Assembly: GCA_964370985.1 (NCBI GenBank)
Contig: CAYJLE010000003.1
Coordinates: forward strand, 83,329 to 147,328
Reading direction: 5' to 3'
DNA: 64,000 nucleotides
Source: JAHDVS01 sp964370985
GTDB lineage: Bacteria > Actinomycetota > Thermoleophilia > Gaiellales > Gaiellaceae
The notes under the pieces were generated by a model, which did not search any database, was not told the DNA's origin, and saw nothing but the letters and a program-made list of their open reading frames with translations. Positions within the stretch are counted from its first letter, which is position 1; every line of letters starts with the position of its first letter. Shown one piece after another: positions 49,699 through 58,110 of the stretch. The position numbers and the translations under genes are program-made.

Positions 49699-50909
49699 TG
49701 GCCTGGGAGCTCGCGAGCTACCCCGCAGGCCTGCTCCGTATCGAGCCAGAGCGCCTGCGAGCCCTGGTCGAGGGCGAGCCGGCGCTCGCGGGCCTCGAGG
49801 TAGCCGTCGCCGGTCCCGGCGAGCCGGTCCGGGTCACGCACGTGCTCGACGCCGTCGAGCCGCGCGCCCGCCCGGACGGGCGCCCCGCGTTCCCCACCGC
49901 CGGGCGCGCCGGCGAGGGCAGAACGAACTGCCTCGATGGCGTCGCCGTGCTCGCCTGCCTCGACTTCCCCGGCGAGGAGCGCCCGCTGCACGAGCAGGAG
50001 GCGATCGTCGACCTGGCCGGGCCGGGCGCGGGCGTGACGCCGTTCGGCTCGCTGACGAACGTCGTGCTCGCGTTCGCCGCCGCCCCGGGCGCGCGCCACG
50101 CGGCACTCGACGAGGCCGTGCGCCGCGTCACGCTGGCCGCCGCCGAGCTCCTGGCGGCGCCGACGCTCGCCGCCGAGCCCGCAAGGGTGGAGCGCTTCGA
50201 GCTCGGCCCCGCGCCCGGCCTGCCGCGCGTCGCGGCGCTCGTCCAGCTCTCCGACCTGGGGCAGCTCTACGTCCAGCGCGTCTACGGCGTCCCGGCCGGG
50301 GAGGCCGGCCTGCCGCGCGCCTTCGATCCCGCCGAGCTGCTCGACGGAGCCGTCACGGCCGGTGAGTACCACTGGGCTTCGATGCGCAACCCGACCCTCT
50401 TCCACCAGCGCAGCTCGCTCGTCCGCTCGCTCTACCGGGAGCACGGCCGGCGGCTCGACTTCGCCGGCCTCGTGCTCATGCGCGGCTACGAGCAGACCGC
50501 AGCCGACAAGGAGCGCGCCGCCGAGGCGGCCGCCGGGATCGTCCGCGAGCTGGGCGTCGAGGGGGCCGTAATCACGACCGACGCCGGCGGCAACTCGCAC
50601 ACGGACGTGATGCTGACCGTGCGCGCCTGCGAGCGCCGGGGCATCCGCACCGTCGCGATCGTCGCCGAGCAGAACGAGCCGACCTCGACCGACCCGGCGC
50701 TCGTCGACTGGGTGCCCGAGGCGGACTCGATCGTCTCGGTCGGCAATAGCCTCGACCTCGTTCCGGCCTGGGTGCCCGGGCGGGTGCTCGGCGGCGACAC
50801 CCTGCTGGACGGCCGCTCCGCCCGCGATCCCGGCCCGCTCCCCGTCCAGGATTACCTCGGTGCCACGAATCAGATGGGCCAGCTCGACCTGATGGCGCGC
50901 ACGTGGTGA
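49698..50909 (+). CDS. Glycine/sarcosine/betaine reductase component B proprotein-like (GrdE/GrdG/GrdI family)
   Basis: A 403-residue protein (canonical ~430) with the EAIVDLAGPGAGVTPFGSLT block, RNPTLFHQRSSLVRSLYREH and the C-terminal VEGAVITTDAGGNSHTDVML, all in the order seen in component-B alpha/beta proproteins. Known enzymes are split at a Cys that becomes a pyruvoyl group. The matching segment here (TAGEYHWASMRNPT) has no Cys, so pyruvoyl chemistry of the usual kind looks absent. It begins in the stop of the IclR gene (TGATG) and ends overlapping the GrdB-like gene. It may bind the amine substrate in another way. Confidence 0.8.
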   Translation: MAWELASYPAGLLRIEPERLRALVEGEPALAGLEVAVAGPGEPVRVTHVLDAVEPRARPDGRPAFPTAGRAGEGRTNCLDGVAVLACLDFPGEERPLHEQEAIVDLAGPGAGVTPFGSLTNVVLAFAAAPGARHAALDEAVRRVTLAAAELLAAPTLAAEPARVERFELGPAPGLPRVAALVQLSDLGQLYVQRVYGVPAGEAGLPRAFDPAELLDGAVTAGEYHWASMRNPTLFHQRSSLVRSLYREHGRRLDFAGLVLMRGYEQTAADKERAAEAAAGIVRELGVEGAVITTDAGGNSHTDVMLTVRACERRGIRTVAIVAEQNEPTSTDPALVDWVPEADSIVSVGNSLDLVPAWVPGRVLGGDTLLDGRSARDPGPLPVQDYLGATNQMGQLDLMARTW

Positions 50910-52177
50910 TGCGGGCGGTTCATTACCTCAACCAGTTCTTCGCCGGTCTGGGCGGCGAGGAGGCGGCCGGCTCGCCGCCCGTCCGGGTCGCCGGTCCTGT
51001 CGGCCCGGGTCACGGCCTCCAGGCGGAGCTCGGCGAGGTCGAGATCGTCGCGACCGTCGCCTGCGGCGACGACTACTTCGGCGAGCGCGAGGGCGAGGCG
51101 CTGTCCGCGCTGCTCGAGCTCGTCGCCGTCGAGGGGCCGGACGTCCTGATTGCCGGCCCCGCCTTCGGGTCCGGCCGCTACGGCTACGCGTGCGGCACGC
51201 TCGCGCGGGCAGCCGTCGAGCGGCTCGGGATCCCGGCCGTGGCAGCGATGCACGAGGAGAGCCCCGGCGTCGCCGCGGCCGCGGGGAAGGCGCTCGTGGT
51301 GCCGACGGCGGTGAACGTCGCGGGCATGCGGGAGGCCCTGCCCCGTCTCGCCCGGCTCGCGGTCGCGCTCGCCGAGGGGCGCGAGCTCGGCCCGCCCGAC
51401 GCCGAGGGCTACCTCCCGCGCGGCTTCCGCCGTAACGTCCACGCCGGCCGCACGGGTGCGGAGCGCGCGATCGACCTGCTGCTCGCCAAGCTCGCCGGCG
51501 ACGTGCGCACCGAGGTTCCCGCCGGCTTCGACCGGGTGAAGCCGCCGCCGCCCGTTCCCGACCTCTCTCGCGCCCTGCTCGCGCTCGTGACCGAGGCCGG
51601 GTGCGTGCCGCAGGGGAACCCCGACCGCCTGCCCTCGGTCCGGGCGCGGGGCTGGCTCACCTACGAGCTGCCCGCCGCGCTCGAGCCGGCGGCCTGGCAG
51701 TGTGTCCACGGCGGCTTCGACGTCGCGCTCGCGGACGACGATCCGAACCGGCTCGTGCCGCTCGACGTCGTCGCGGAGCTCGTCGCCGAGGGCCGGGTCG
51801 GCCGCCTCCACGACCGCTTCTACACGACGACGGGGAACGGCACTCCGGTCGCGGTTGCCGCCGAGTTCGGGCGCGAGATCGCGCGCGAGCTAGCCGACGC
51901 CGGAGTCGAGGCCGTTCTGCTCACCGGCACCTGAGGGACCGGCACGCGCTGCGGGGCAGCGCTGGGCAAGGAATTCGAGCGGGCCGGGATCCCGACCGTG
52001 TTCGTGACGTCGTTACCTACGATCGCCGCGATGGTCGGCTGCAACCGTGTCGTGCGCGGACCGGCGATCACCCACCCGGCCGGGATCGACCGGGCCGAGC
52101 GCCGGCGGATCGTCGAAGCGGCGCTTGCACTGCTCGAGGCCGACGTCGAGTCAGGGACGGTCGAGGAAGCTTCGTGA
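50909..52177 (+). CDS. grdB: GrdB-like selenoprotein (component B gamma), UGA read as Sec at 51932-51934
   Basis: Read through UGA, the gene encodes 422 residues with Sec342 in LLTGT-U-GTGTRCGA. The upstream part (VHYLNQFFAGLGGEE, GPAFGSGRYGYACG, GLARLHDRFYTTTGNGTPVA-type blocks) and the downstream part (GKEFERAGIPTVFVTSLP, ITHPAGIDRAERRRIV) both match GrdB/GrdF/GrdH. Canonical proteins have U-G-T-C; here the fourth residue is Gly, so only the later RC cysteine remains. A GCGCTGC/GCAGCGC hairpin begins 11 bases after the UGA, the distance used by bacterial SECIS elements. The selenol would attack the alpha carbon, releasing the amine and giving a Se-carboxymethyl group. Start ATG 50909 overlaps the upstream stop. 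Confidence 0.88.
51946..51962 (+). promoter_or_regulatory. Putative bacterial SECIS stem in grdB
   Basis: GCGCTGC and GCAGCGC form a perfect 7-bp stem around GGG, beginning 11 bases after the UGA. Position and stem fit SelB-dependent recoding. The small loop needs folding in context. Confidence 0.55.
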
Positions 52178-53505
52178 CCGGCGCCGCCGTCCACGGGTGC
52201 TCGCTCGTGCTCGCCCACGCTCCGGATCTCGTCCGGCACGGCTCGAAGCCCGCCCGCGAGCTTGCCGCAGACCCGGCCCTGCTCGGGCCGCTCGCCTCGT
52301 CGCTGCGGACGTTCGAGCAGGCGCTTGCCTACCCGCCCAGCCAGGCGTTCATCGGGAACGTGCGGCCGGAGGCGCTCCGGGACGTCCCACGCCCGCGTTG
52401 GCAGCACGCGGCCGACCCGCGGCGCGAAGGCCCGTACGGGCTGATCGTGCCCCAGGCGGAGCTGTACGAGCGCCTCGCGGCGTGCGACCAGTTCGGCCTC
52501 GTGCGGCTCGACGGCGAGGAGCCGCCCCCGGGTGGGCTCCCGCTCCATGTTGACGGCCGTCTCGCCGGCTCGATCCGGCCGGCGCACGACGAGGACGAGT
52601 CGCTCGGTGCAGCCGTTCTGCTCGAGAACCTGGCGTGCAAAGCGACCGGGGCGCTCGCGCTCGAGCACCTGCTCAGCGCGACCGGCTTCCCCGCGGACGA
52701 GCTCGCGTACGCGCTCGGCTGCGGCGAGGAGGCGGTCGGAGACCGCTACCAGCGCGGCGGCGGCAACCTCGGCAAGGCGATCGCCGAGCAGGCGGGCTGC
52801 CGAAACGCGTCGGGAGCCGACGTGAAGGCGTTCTGCGCCGGCCCGGTGCACGCGCTCGTCCTCGCCGCCGCGCTCGTCGCGGCCCGGGTGCACGACCACG
52901 TCGCCGTCGTCGCGGGCGGGTCGCTCGCCAAGCTGGGGATGAAGCTCGCCGGGGCGCTGCGGACGGGCGCGCCGATCCTGGAGGACGTCCTCGCCGGCCT
53001 GGCGATCCTGGTCGGCCCGCGCGGCGGCGGCGCTCCGATCGTGCGCCTCGACGCCGTCGGCCGCCACCGGATCGGGTCCGGGTCGGCCCAGCAGGCGATC
53101 CTGGAGGATCTCGTCGTCGAGCCGCTCGAGCGGCTCGGGCGCGGCCTCCTCGACGTCGACCGCTACGCGACCGAGCTCCACGATCCAGACATCACCGAGC
53201 CGGCGGGCGCCGGCAACGTGCCGGAGCGCAACTACCGCCTGCTCGGGGCGCTCGCCGTCCGGCGCGGGGAGCTCCCGCGCGACGGGCTCGACTCGTTCGA
53301 GCTCGACCGCGGGCTGCCGGGCTACTCGCCGACGCAGGGGCACGTCGCCTCGGCCGTCCCGTGGCTCCCGCACGGGCTCGCCGCCCTGCGCGCCGGCGAG
53401 CTCGGCTCCACCATGCTCGTCGCCAAGGGCTCGCTCTTCCTCGGGAGGATGACGGAGCTCTCCGACGGGATGTCCGTGCTGCTCGAGCCTGGAAGGGAGG
53501 GGTGA
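52174..53505 (+). CDS. grdC: Glycine reductase component C subunit (GrdC-like)
   Basis: A 443-residue thiolase-like protein (canonical ~510, shortened in the middle). YPPSQAFIGNVRPEAL and RGGGNLGKAIAEQAGC, the catalytic-type Cys in KAFCAGPVHALVLAAALV, VVAGGSLAKLGMKLAGAL and the C-terminal GYSPTQGHVASAVPWLPH and KGSLFLGRMTELSDG are in GrdC order. In known systems component C turns the Se-carboxymethyl group into acetyl phosphate together with GrdD. No grdD gene follows here. Starts at GTG overlapping the grdB stop. Confidence 0.85.
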   Translation: MTGAAVHGCSLVLAHAPDLVRHGSKPARELAADPALLGPLASSLRTFEQALAYPPSQAFIGNVRPEALRDVPRPRWQHAADPRREGPYGLIVPQAELYERLAACDQFGLVRLDGEEPPPGGLPLHVDGRLAGSIRPAHDEDESLGAAVLLENLACKATGALALEHLLSATGFPADELAYALGCGEEAVGDRYQRGGGNLGKAIAEQAGCRNASGADVKAFCAGPVHALVLAAALVAARVHDHVAVVAGGSLAKLGMKLAGALRTGAPILEDVLAGLAILVGPRGGGAPIVRLDAVGRHRIGSGSAQQAILEDLVVEPLERLGRGLLDVDRYATELHDPDITEPAGAGNVPERNYRLLGALAVRRGELPRDGLDSFELDRGLPGYSPTQGHVASAVPWLPHGLAALRAGELGSTMLVAKGSLFLGRMTELSDGMSVLLEPGREG

Positions 53506-53831
53506 TGCCGGTCGACGCGACCGCCGAGACCTACGCGGAGCTGACCCGGGAGGGGAGCGTGCTCGTCGACTTCTGGGGGCCGCGCTGCCAGCCTTGCCTC
53601 GCTCTGATGCCGGCGATCGCCGAGCTCGAGACCGCCGCGGGCGGGGCGGTCACGGTGGTCAAGGTCAACTCCGCCGAGAACCGACAGGTCTGCCGCGACC
53701 TCCGCGTCTTCGGGCTGCCGACGTACCTGCTCCTGCGGGACGGCGTCGAGCTCGCGCGGCTGACCGGGGACGTGTCCAGGGCGGACGTCGCGCAGGCGTT
53801 CGAGACGTTGAAAGGGGGTGGGGGAGAGTGA
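53505..53831 (+). CDS. Dedicated thioredoxin with RCQPC active site
   Basis: A 108-residue thioredoxin-fold protein with VLVDFWGPRCQPCLALMP and the cis-proline segment GLPTYLLLRDG. The active site is CQPC instead of CGPC, which changes its redox behaviour. In glycine-reductase clusters a thioredoxin reduces the selenoproteins; its place between grdC and grdA, with overlapping starts (TGATG, then GTGA), supports that role. No thioredoxin reductase gene is in the window. Confidence 0.88.
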   Translation: MPVDATAETYAELTREGSVLVDFWGPRCQPCLALMPAIAELETAAGGAVTVVKVNSAENRQVCRDLRVFGLPTYLLLRDGVELARLTGDVSRADVAQAFETLKGGGGE

Positions 53832-54292
53832 GGCTCGAAGGCAAGAAGGTGATCGCGCTCGGCGAGCGCGACGGCGTGCCGGGCCCGGCGATCGCCGAGT
53901 GCGTGCGCTCCGCGGGCGCGCAGGCGATCTTCGTCGAGACCGAGTGCTTCGTCTGAACGGCGGCCGGGGCCATGGACCCAGAGAACCAGGGCCGGATCAA
54001 GTCCCTGGTCGAGGAGCACGGGCCGGGAAGCGTCGTCGTCGTGCTCGGCGCCGCCGACCTCGAGGCGCTCGAGGTGGCGGCCGAGACGCTGACGCTCGGC
54101 GACCCGGCCTACGTGGGTCCGCTGGCAGGAGTCCCGTTGGGGCTCCCCGTCGTCCACATCCTGGAGCAGGACGTCAAGGAGCAGGTCGATCCGGCGGTGT
54201 ACGACGAGCAGGTCGGGCTGCTCGAGATGACGATCGACGTCGATTCCGTGCGGGCCGCGGCACGGCGCTTCCCCGGAAGGGACGGGGCCTGA
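53828..54292 (+). CDS. grdA: Glycine reductase selenoprotein A (GrdA), UGA read as Sec at 53954-53956
   Basis: Read through UGA, 154 residues: GKKVIALGERDGVPGPAI, then CFV-U-TAAGAMDPENQ with Sec43, VVVVLGAADLEALEVAAETL, LGDPAYVGPLAGVPLGLPVV and EQVGLLEMTIDVDSV. This matches GrdA (normally about 158 residues, Sec near 44) closely along its whole length, including the CxxU motif. GrdA accepts the carboxymethyl group from component B. Its GTG overlaps the thioredoxin stop, after a strong GGGGGTGGGGGAGA purine tract. Reading the UGA as a stop would leave 42 residues and an unexplained conserved tail. Confidence 0.92.
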
Positions 54293-54312
54293 CCGCGTCG
54301 CGGTCCGGCCCC
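54284..54312. terminator. Bidirectional hairpin after grdA
   Basis: A 14-bp stem with one mismatch (GGGGCCTGACCGCG and CGCGGTCCGGCCCC around T) overlaps the grdA stop and faces the stop of the convergent zinc-ribbon gene. Confidence 0.55.
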
Positions 54313-54316
54313 GGCG

Positions 54317-54673
54317 TCACTGACGCCAGGCGTCCAGCTCGAGCGTGGGCAGCTCGCCGGGGGAGGGGACGAACGTGCGCATGAACCAGCGGCGCACGAC
54401 CCGGAACCAGATCAGCGCGGCGAGCGGGCCCGCGAACGCGGCGCCCCAGATCCCGAAGAACACGTACGCGAGCGCAGCGATCCCGGCCACGAAGATGACG
54501 CCGATCCGGACGTAGAGCCTCGCCTTGGCCTGGTGCGCGCGAACCTGGGAGAACCGTTCGGCCGGGAGCGCGGAGGTGTCGTAGGTCCGCCCGCACTGGC
54601 AGGTGACCGTGTCGCCGAGCTTCGCCGCGGAGACCTGGCCGCACTCGCAGCGCACGGTGATGGGAATTGCCAC
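54317..54673 (-). CDS. Small membrane protein with N-terminal zinc ribbon
   Basis: A 118-residue protein starting at GTG (GGGAGAG just upstream). CECGQVSAAKLGDTVTCQCG gives four Cys arranged as a zinc ribbon, and two membrane helices follow (VRIGVIFVAGIAALAYVFFG, IWGAAFAGPLAALIWFRVV). No specific family recognised. It is in the leading position downstream of the permease on the minus strand; function unknown. Confidence 0.7.
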   Translation of the reverse strand: MAIPITVRCECGQVSAAKLGDTVTCQCGRTYDTSALPAERFSQVRAHQAKARLYVRIGVIFVAGIAALAYVFFGIWGAAFAGPLAALIWFRVVRRWFMRTFVPSPGELPTLELDAWRQ

Positions 54674-54747
54674 GGGCTCTCCCGAGTGTACGTCGAACGG
54701 GTGGGGGCCCGTGCCCTGCCGGGCCCCCACCCGTGCTCCCGGCGCTG

Positions 54748-56322
54748 CTAGCGGGCGCGCGCCGCCGCGGCCACCATGTCGAGCGCCTCCTGGGAGGGCT
54801 GCTCGTCGCTCGGCTCCTTGAACCGGAACGGCCGGCCGTGCTGGCGCTGCGCGATCACGTAGCCGAGGACGCCCGCCGCGAGGGCGCCGAGCCCGACTGC
54901 CACGATCTCGGGCACCTTCGCCGTCGGGCTGGCGGTGCCCTCCGCGTACTCGGGGCTCAGGTAGTCGAACCCGTAGCCGGTGTACTTCAGCTTCCAGAGG
55001 CCGAACACGATGAAGAGCAGGTTGGCGATGCAGAAGATGCCCGCCCCGACCATCCACGGCTTTGCGAGGCGAACCGGTCGCGGCCAGTTCGGGCGGTCCT
55101 TGCGCAGAAGGAGCACCCCCGACAGGGCGAACACGTGCGAGAGCATGTAGCCGAGGTTCCCGGCCGCGAGGATGAAGTAGATGTTCCCGAAGTAGAGGAG
55201 CAGGAAGATGTTCAGGAACATGTCGAACGTCATCGCGCGGCCCGGGACGTGGTGGCGGTTCAGAACGCCGAGTTGCTTGACCGTCATCTTCTCCTCGGAG
55301 AGCGCGTAGAGCGCCCGCGAGCCGTCCATCGTGGCCGTGTTCATCGACAGGAGCAGGCCGCCGCAGAGGCAGACCACGAGGAACTTGCCGAAGCCCTCCC
55401 CCGCGATCGAGTTGACGACGTTGTTCAGCCAGAGCACGCCCGTCAGATCGCCGTAGATCGCGTCGTAGCCGATCGTTCCGATCACGACGACCGGGAGCAT
55501 GAACGAGAGGACGACGTTGAGCGCGCCCACGGACGCGAGCGCCTTGCGCGTGTCGTCCTTCGTGTCCTTGTACTCCGGCGCGAACGTCGCCCCGGCCTCC
55601 GGCCCGTATGTCGACCAGCCGAGGATGTACATCCAGACCATCAGCATCAGGAACTTGTTGAAGCCGGACGCGTCGTCGCCGTAGAAGCTGACGCTGTCGC
55701 CGACGAAGTTCGAGTCGATCTGGTGGTTCGAGAAATCCCCGGTCAGGAAGCCGCCGACCGCGATCACCACGATCGGGATCATCATCAGGCCGCCGACGAC
55801 GTAGCTCAGCCACACCGCCGGTCGCATCCCGCGGATGTTGAAGACCCAGCAGAGGACGATGCACATGACGCCGATCAGCTGTGGCCAGCCGAGCGCGATG
55901 ATCACCGGCGGATCCCACGACTCGGTCGCGAAGTAGCCGGTACCACCGAACGAGCCGATCAGCAGGTAGCCGATCAGGCTGCCGTAGATCGCGAGCACGC
56001 TCGACCACGCGAACCAGTAGCCGAAGACGGCGATCGGGCCGGCGAGCGAGAAGTACTTGCGCCAGCCCTCGCGTGCGTACACGGAGAGGCCGCCCGGCTT
56101 GTCGGGGAACATCGCCGCCGGCTCGGCGTAGATGTACGCCTGGATCGCGCCGATGAAGGCCGAGATGATCCAGAGGGCCGCGGCGACCCAGCCGCCCAGC
56201 GAGATGATCGAGCCCCAGAGCCCGACGAGCAGGAACCCGGGGTTGGCGAGGCCGATCACGAATCCGTCCCACCAGCGGATCGTCTTCAGCAGCCGCCGTT
56301 GGTCTACCGCGACTTCAGCCAT
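54748..56322 (-). CDS. APC-superfamily amino acid/amine permease
   Basis: A 524-residue membrane protein with about twelve helices. WDGFVIGLANPGFLLVGLWG, AYIYAEPAAMFPDKPGGLSVYAREG and the GPEAGATFAPEYKDTKDD loop are typical of the APC family (amino acid-polyamine-organocation). Start ATG after AGGAGGATGT. As a neighbour of the Grd operon and the PucR-controlled operon, it may import the amine or amino acid they use. Substrate not assignable. Confidence 0.87.
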   Translation of the reverse strand: MAEVAVDQRRLLKTIRWWDGFVIGLANPGFLLVGLWGSIISLGGWVAAALWIISAFIGAIQAYIYAEPAAMFPDKPGGLSVYAREGWRKYFSLAGPIAVFGYWFAWSSVLAIYGSLIGYLLIGSFGGTGYFATESWDPPVIIALGWPQLIGVMCIVLCWVFNIRGMRPAVWLSYVVGGLMMIPIVVIAVGGFLTGDFSNHQIDSNFVGDSVSFYGDDASGFNKFLMLMVWMYILGWSTYGPEAGATFAPEYKDTKDDTRKALASVGALNVVLSFMLPVVVIGTIGYDAIYGDLTGVLWLNNVVNSIAGEGFGKFLVVCLCGGLLLSMNTATMDGSRALYALSEEKMTVKQLGVLNRHHVPGRAMTFDMFLNIFLLLYFGNIYFILAAGNLGYMLSHVFALSGVLLLRKDRPNWPRPVRLAKPWMVGAGIFCIANLLFIVFGLWKLKYTGYGFDYLSPEYAEGTASPTAKVPEIVAVGLGALAAGVLGYVIAQRQHGRPFRFKEPSDEQPSQEALDMVAAAARAR

Positions 56323-56501
56323 ACATCCTCCTCTCGCTCACGTCCCGACGGCCTTCCTCGTCACCGCCGGAGGCGCGACGCTACCACTCCCGCCCGGTCA
56401 GATCAATGCGCCCGATTGTCCGGCGCGGGCCGGACGGCGGCAATCCGTCACGGGGACGAACTTCGGCCGGTCGCTCGTACGATCGTCTGAGACGGCCTCA
56501 C

Positions 56502-58031
56502 TCAGTGCTCGCCGACGAGTCTGGTGCCCGTCGCCTCGCGGGCGCGCAGCGCGAGCCACAACTCGGCGACGTCCTCGGTGCGGTCGAGGCGGCGGCCCGT
56601 CAGCTCCTCGATCCGACGCATCCGGTAGACGAGCGTCTGCTTGTGGACGACGAGGTCGGCGGCGGCCCGCTGCCACGAGCGGTTCGCGCCGAGGAACGCC
56701 TCGAGCGAGGCGAGCAGGTTCGTGCCATGTGACTCGTCGTAGTCCGCGAGCGGCCCGAGGATGCGCCGCACGATCTCGCGTGCCTCGCTGAGCGTCCGGG
56801 GCATGAACGGCGAGTGAGCGTGGTCGCCGTACCGCGCCAGGCTCTCGCCGCTCGCGAGCGCGGCCGACAGGGCGAAGCGCGCCTCCCTGGCCGCGTCCGG
56901 CGCTGCCGCCGGCCGGGCGAACGGGCTGGAGAGGCCGGCCGCGGCGCCCGGGTCGAGCTCGTGCCGGAACGCTGCGACTGGCGAGGGGCCGGCTGGCAGG
57001 AGGGCGAGCAGCGTCCCGGCCCGTTGGAGGAGGAGGTGCGGGACGTCTCGCGCGGCCAGGAGATGGTGGATGTCCCCGTGGTCGATCCCGTCGTCGGGGT
57101 TCGAGCAGGCGGCAAGCACGAGCTCGCCGGCGAGCCCCCGCCGGGCGAGCTGCTCCCCGGCGTCCGAGGACGGCCTCCCGTCCACCAGCTGGGCGAGCAA
57201 CTCGGCCCCGAAGCGGCGCTCGCGCTCCCGCTCGGAGGCGAGCTTCTCGAGCTCGAGGGCTGCGATCGTCGCGACGTGCTGCAGCACCGCCGTGTCGGGT
57301 CGCACCTGGCCGCCGGAGAGAACGAGCAGGGTGGCGGGCCGGCGGGCTGGCACCGGAAGCGCGAGCCCCTGCTCCGCGCTCGAAGACAGCCGCAGGACGG
57401 CCGGCAGCGGGAACGAGCGCCCGGCCGTGGCAGCTGCCAGAGCGGCAGCGAGGCCGGGCGGCGGGTCGAGCCCGCCCGGGAGGAGCGCATGGCCTCGCGT
57501 GGGGTCGATCACGAACACCTGGCAACCGGCGGTCTCGGCGAGCCGGTCGACGAGCGCGGCGCCGGACAGGCCCTCGGCGGCCGCGCGTCGCACGGTGTCG
57601 TAGATCCGCACGGTCCGGTTGAGGCGGTCCTGACCCTCCCGCAGGCTCGCGTCCGCGACTGCACGCTCGATCGCGATGAAGGGAACCTCGTAGGCTGTGA
57701 ACAGGATCGGGAAGTCCAGACGCTCGGCGGCCTCGACCATCTCCGCGGACAGCACCGGCGCGTGCACCTGCTCGGCGATTGCCACTCCCGCGGCACCCGC
57801 TTCGGCGAGCCGCTCGACGTAGGCCCGCTGCTCCTCCGCCCCGGCAGGGACGCCGAGGCCGATCGTGAGCACGAGCTCGCCGCCCGATAGCCACTCCCAC
57901 GGCTGCGGCAGCTCGCAGGCGTGCGCCCAGGTGACCGTCCGGTCGGCGCCACCCGACCCCGCGTGGATGCGGGTGCCCAGGTGGGGGAGGTCGGTGAGCT
58001 GGCGGATCGTCAGGGCCACGGGCGGATTCAT
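56502..58031 (-). CDS. PucR/CdaR-type transcriptional regulator
   Basis: A 509-residue protein: N-terminal PucR-like sensory region (LTIRQLTDLPHLGTRIHAGS, ELVLTIGLGVPAGAEEQRAY), a GGDEF-like middle, and the C-terminal helix-turn-helix (NLLASLEAFLGANRSWQRAA, VHKQTLVYRMRRIEELTGRR). This is the PucR C-terminal domain that controls purine, diacid or amino-acid catabolism. It diverges from the saccharopine-dehydrogenase-like operon 79 bases away and probably regulates it and possibly the permease. Confidence 0.88.
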   Translation of the reverse strand: MNPPVALTIRQLTDLPHLGTRIHAGSGGADRTVTWAHACELPQPWEWLSGGELVLTIGLGVPAGAEEQRAYVERLAEAGAAGVAIAEQVHAPVLSAEMVEAAERLDFPILFTAYEVPFIAIERAVADASLREGQDRLNRTVRIYDTVRRAAAEGLSGAALVDRLAETAGCQVFVIDPTRGHALLPGGLDPPPGLAAALAAATAGRSFPLPAVLRLSSSAEQGLALPVPARRPATLLVLSGGQVRPDTAVLQHVATIAALELEKLASERERERRFGAELLAQLVDGRPSSDAGEQLARRGLAGELVLAACSNPDDGIDHGDIHHLLAARDVPHLLLQRAGTLLALLPAGPSPVAAFRHELDPGAAAGLSSPFARPAAAPDAAREARFALSAALASGESLARYGDHAHSPFMPRTLSEAREIVRRILGPLADYDESHGTNLLASLEAFLGANRSWQRAAADLVVHKQTLVYRMRRIEELTGRRLDRTEDVAELWLALRAREATGTRLVGEH

Positions 58032-58110
58032 ACCATCGTACGAGCCAGGCTCGGTGCTTTGCGCCCGCGCCGTATTGCGGGTCACGTCCCGACCGCTCAG
58101 AATCGCGTTG

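Noticed and set aside
52174..53505. GrdC gene read as a GrdC-GrdD fusion
   Set aside because: All recognisable motifs from start to end are in GrdC order; nothing resembling the PlsX-like GrdD is left over.
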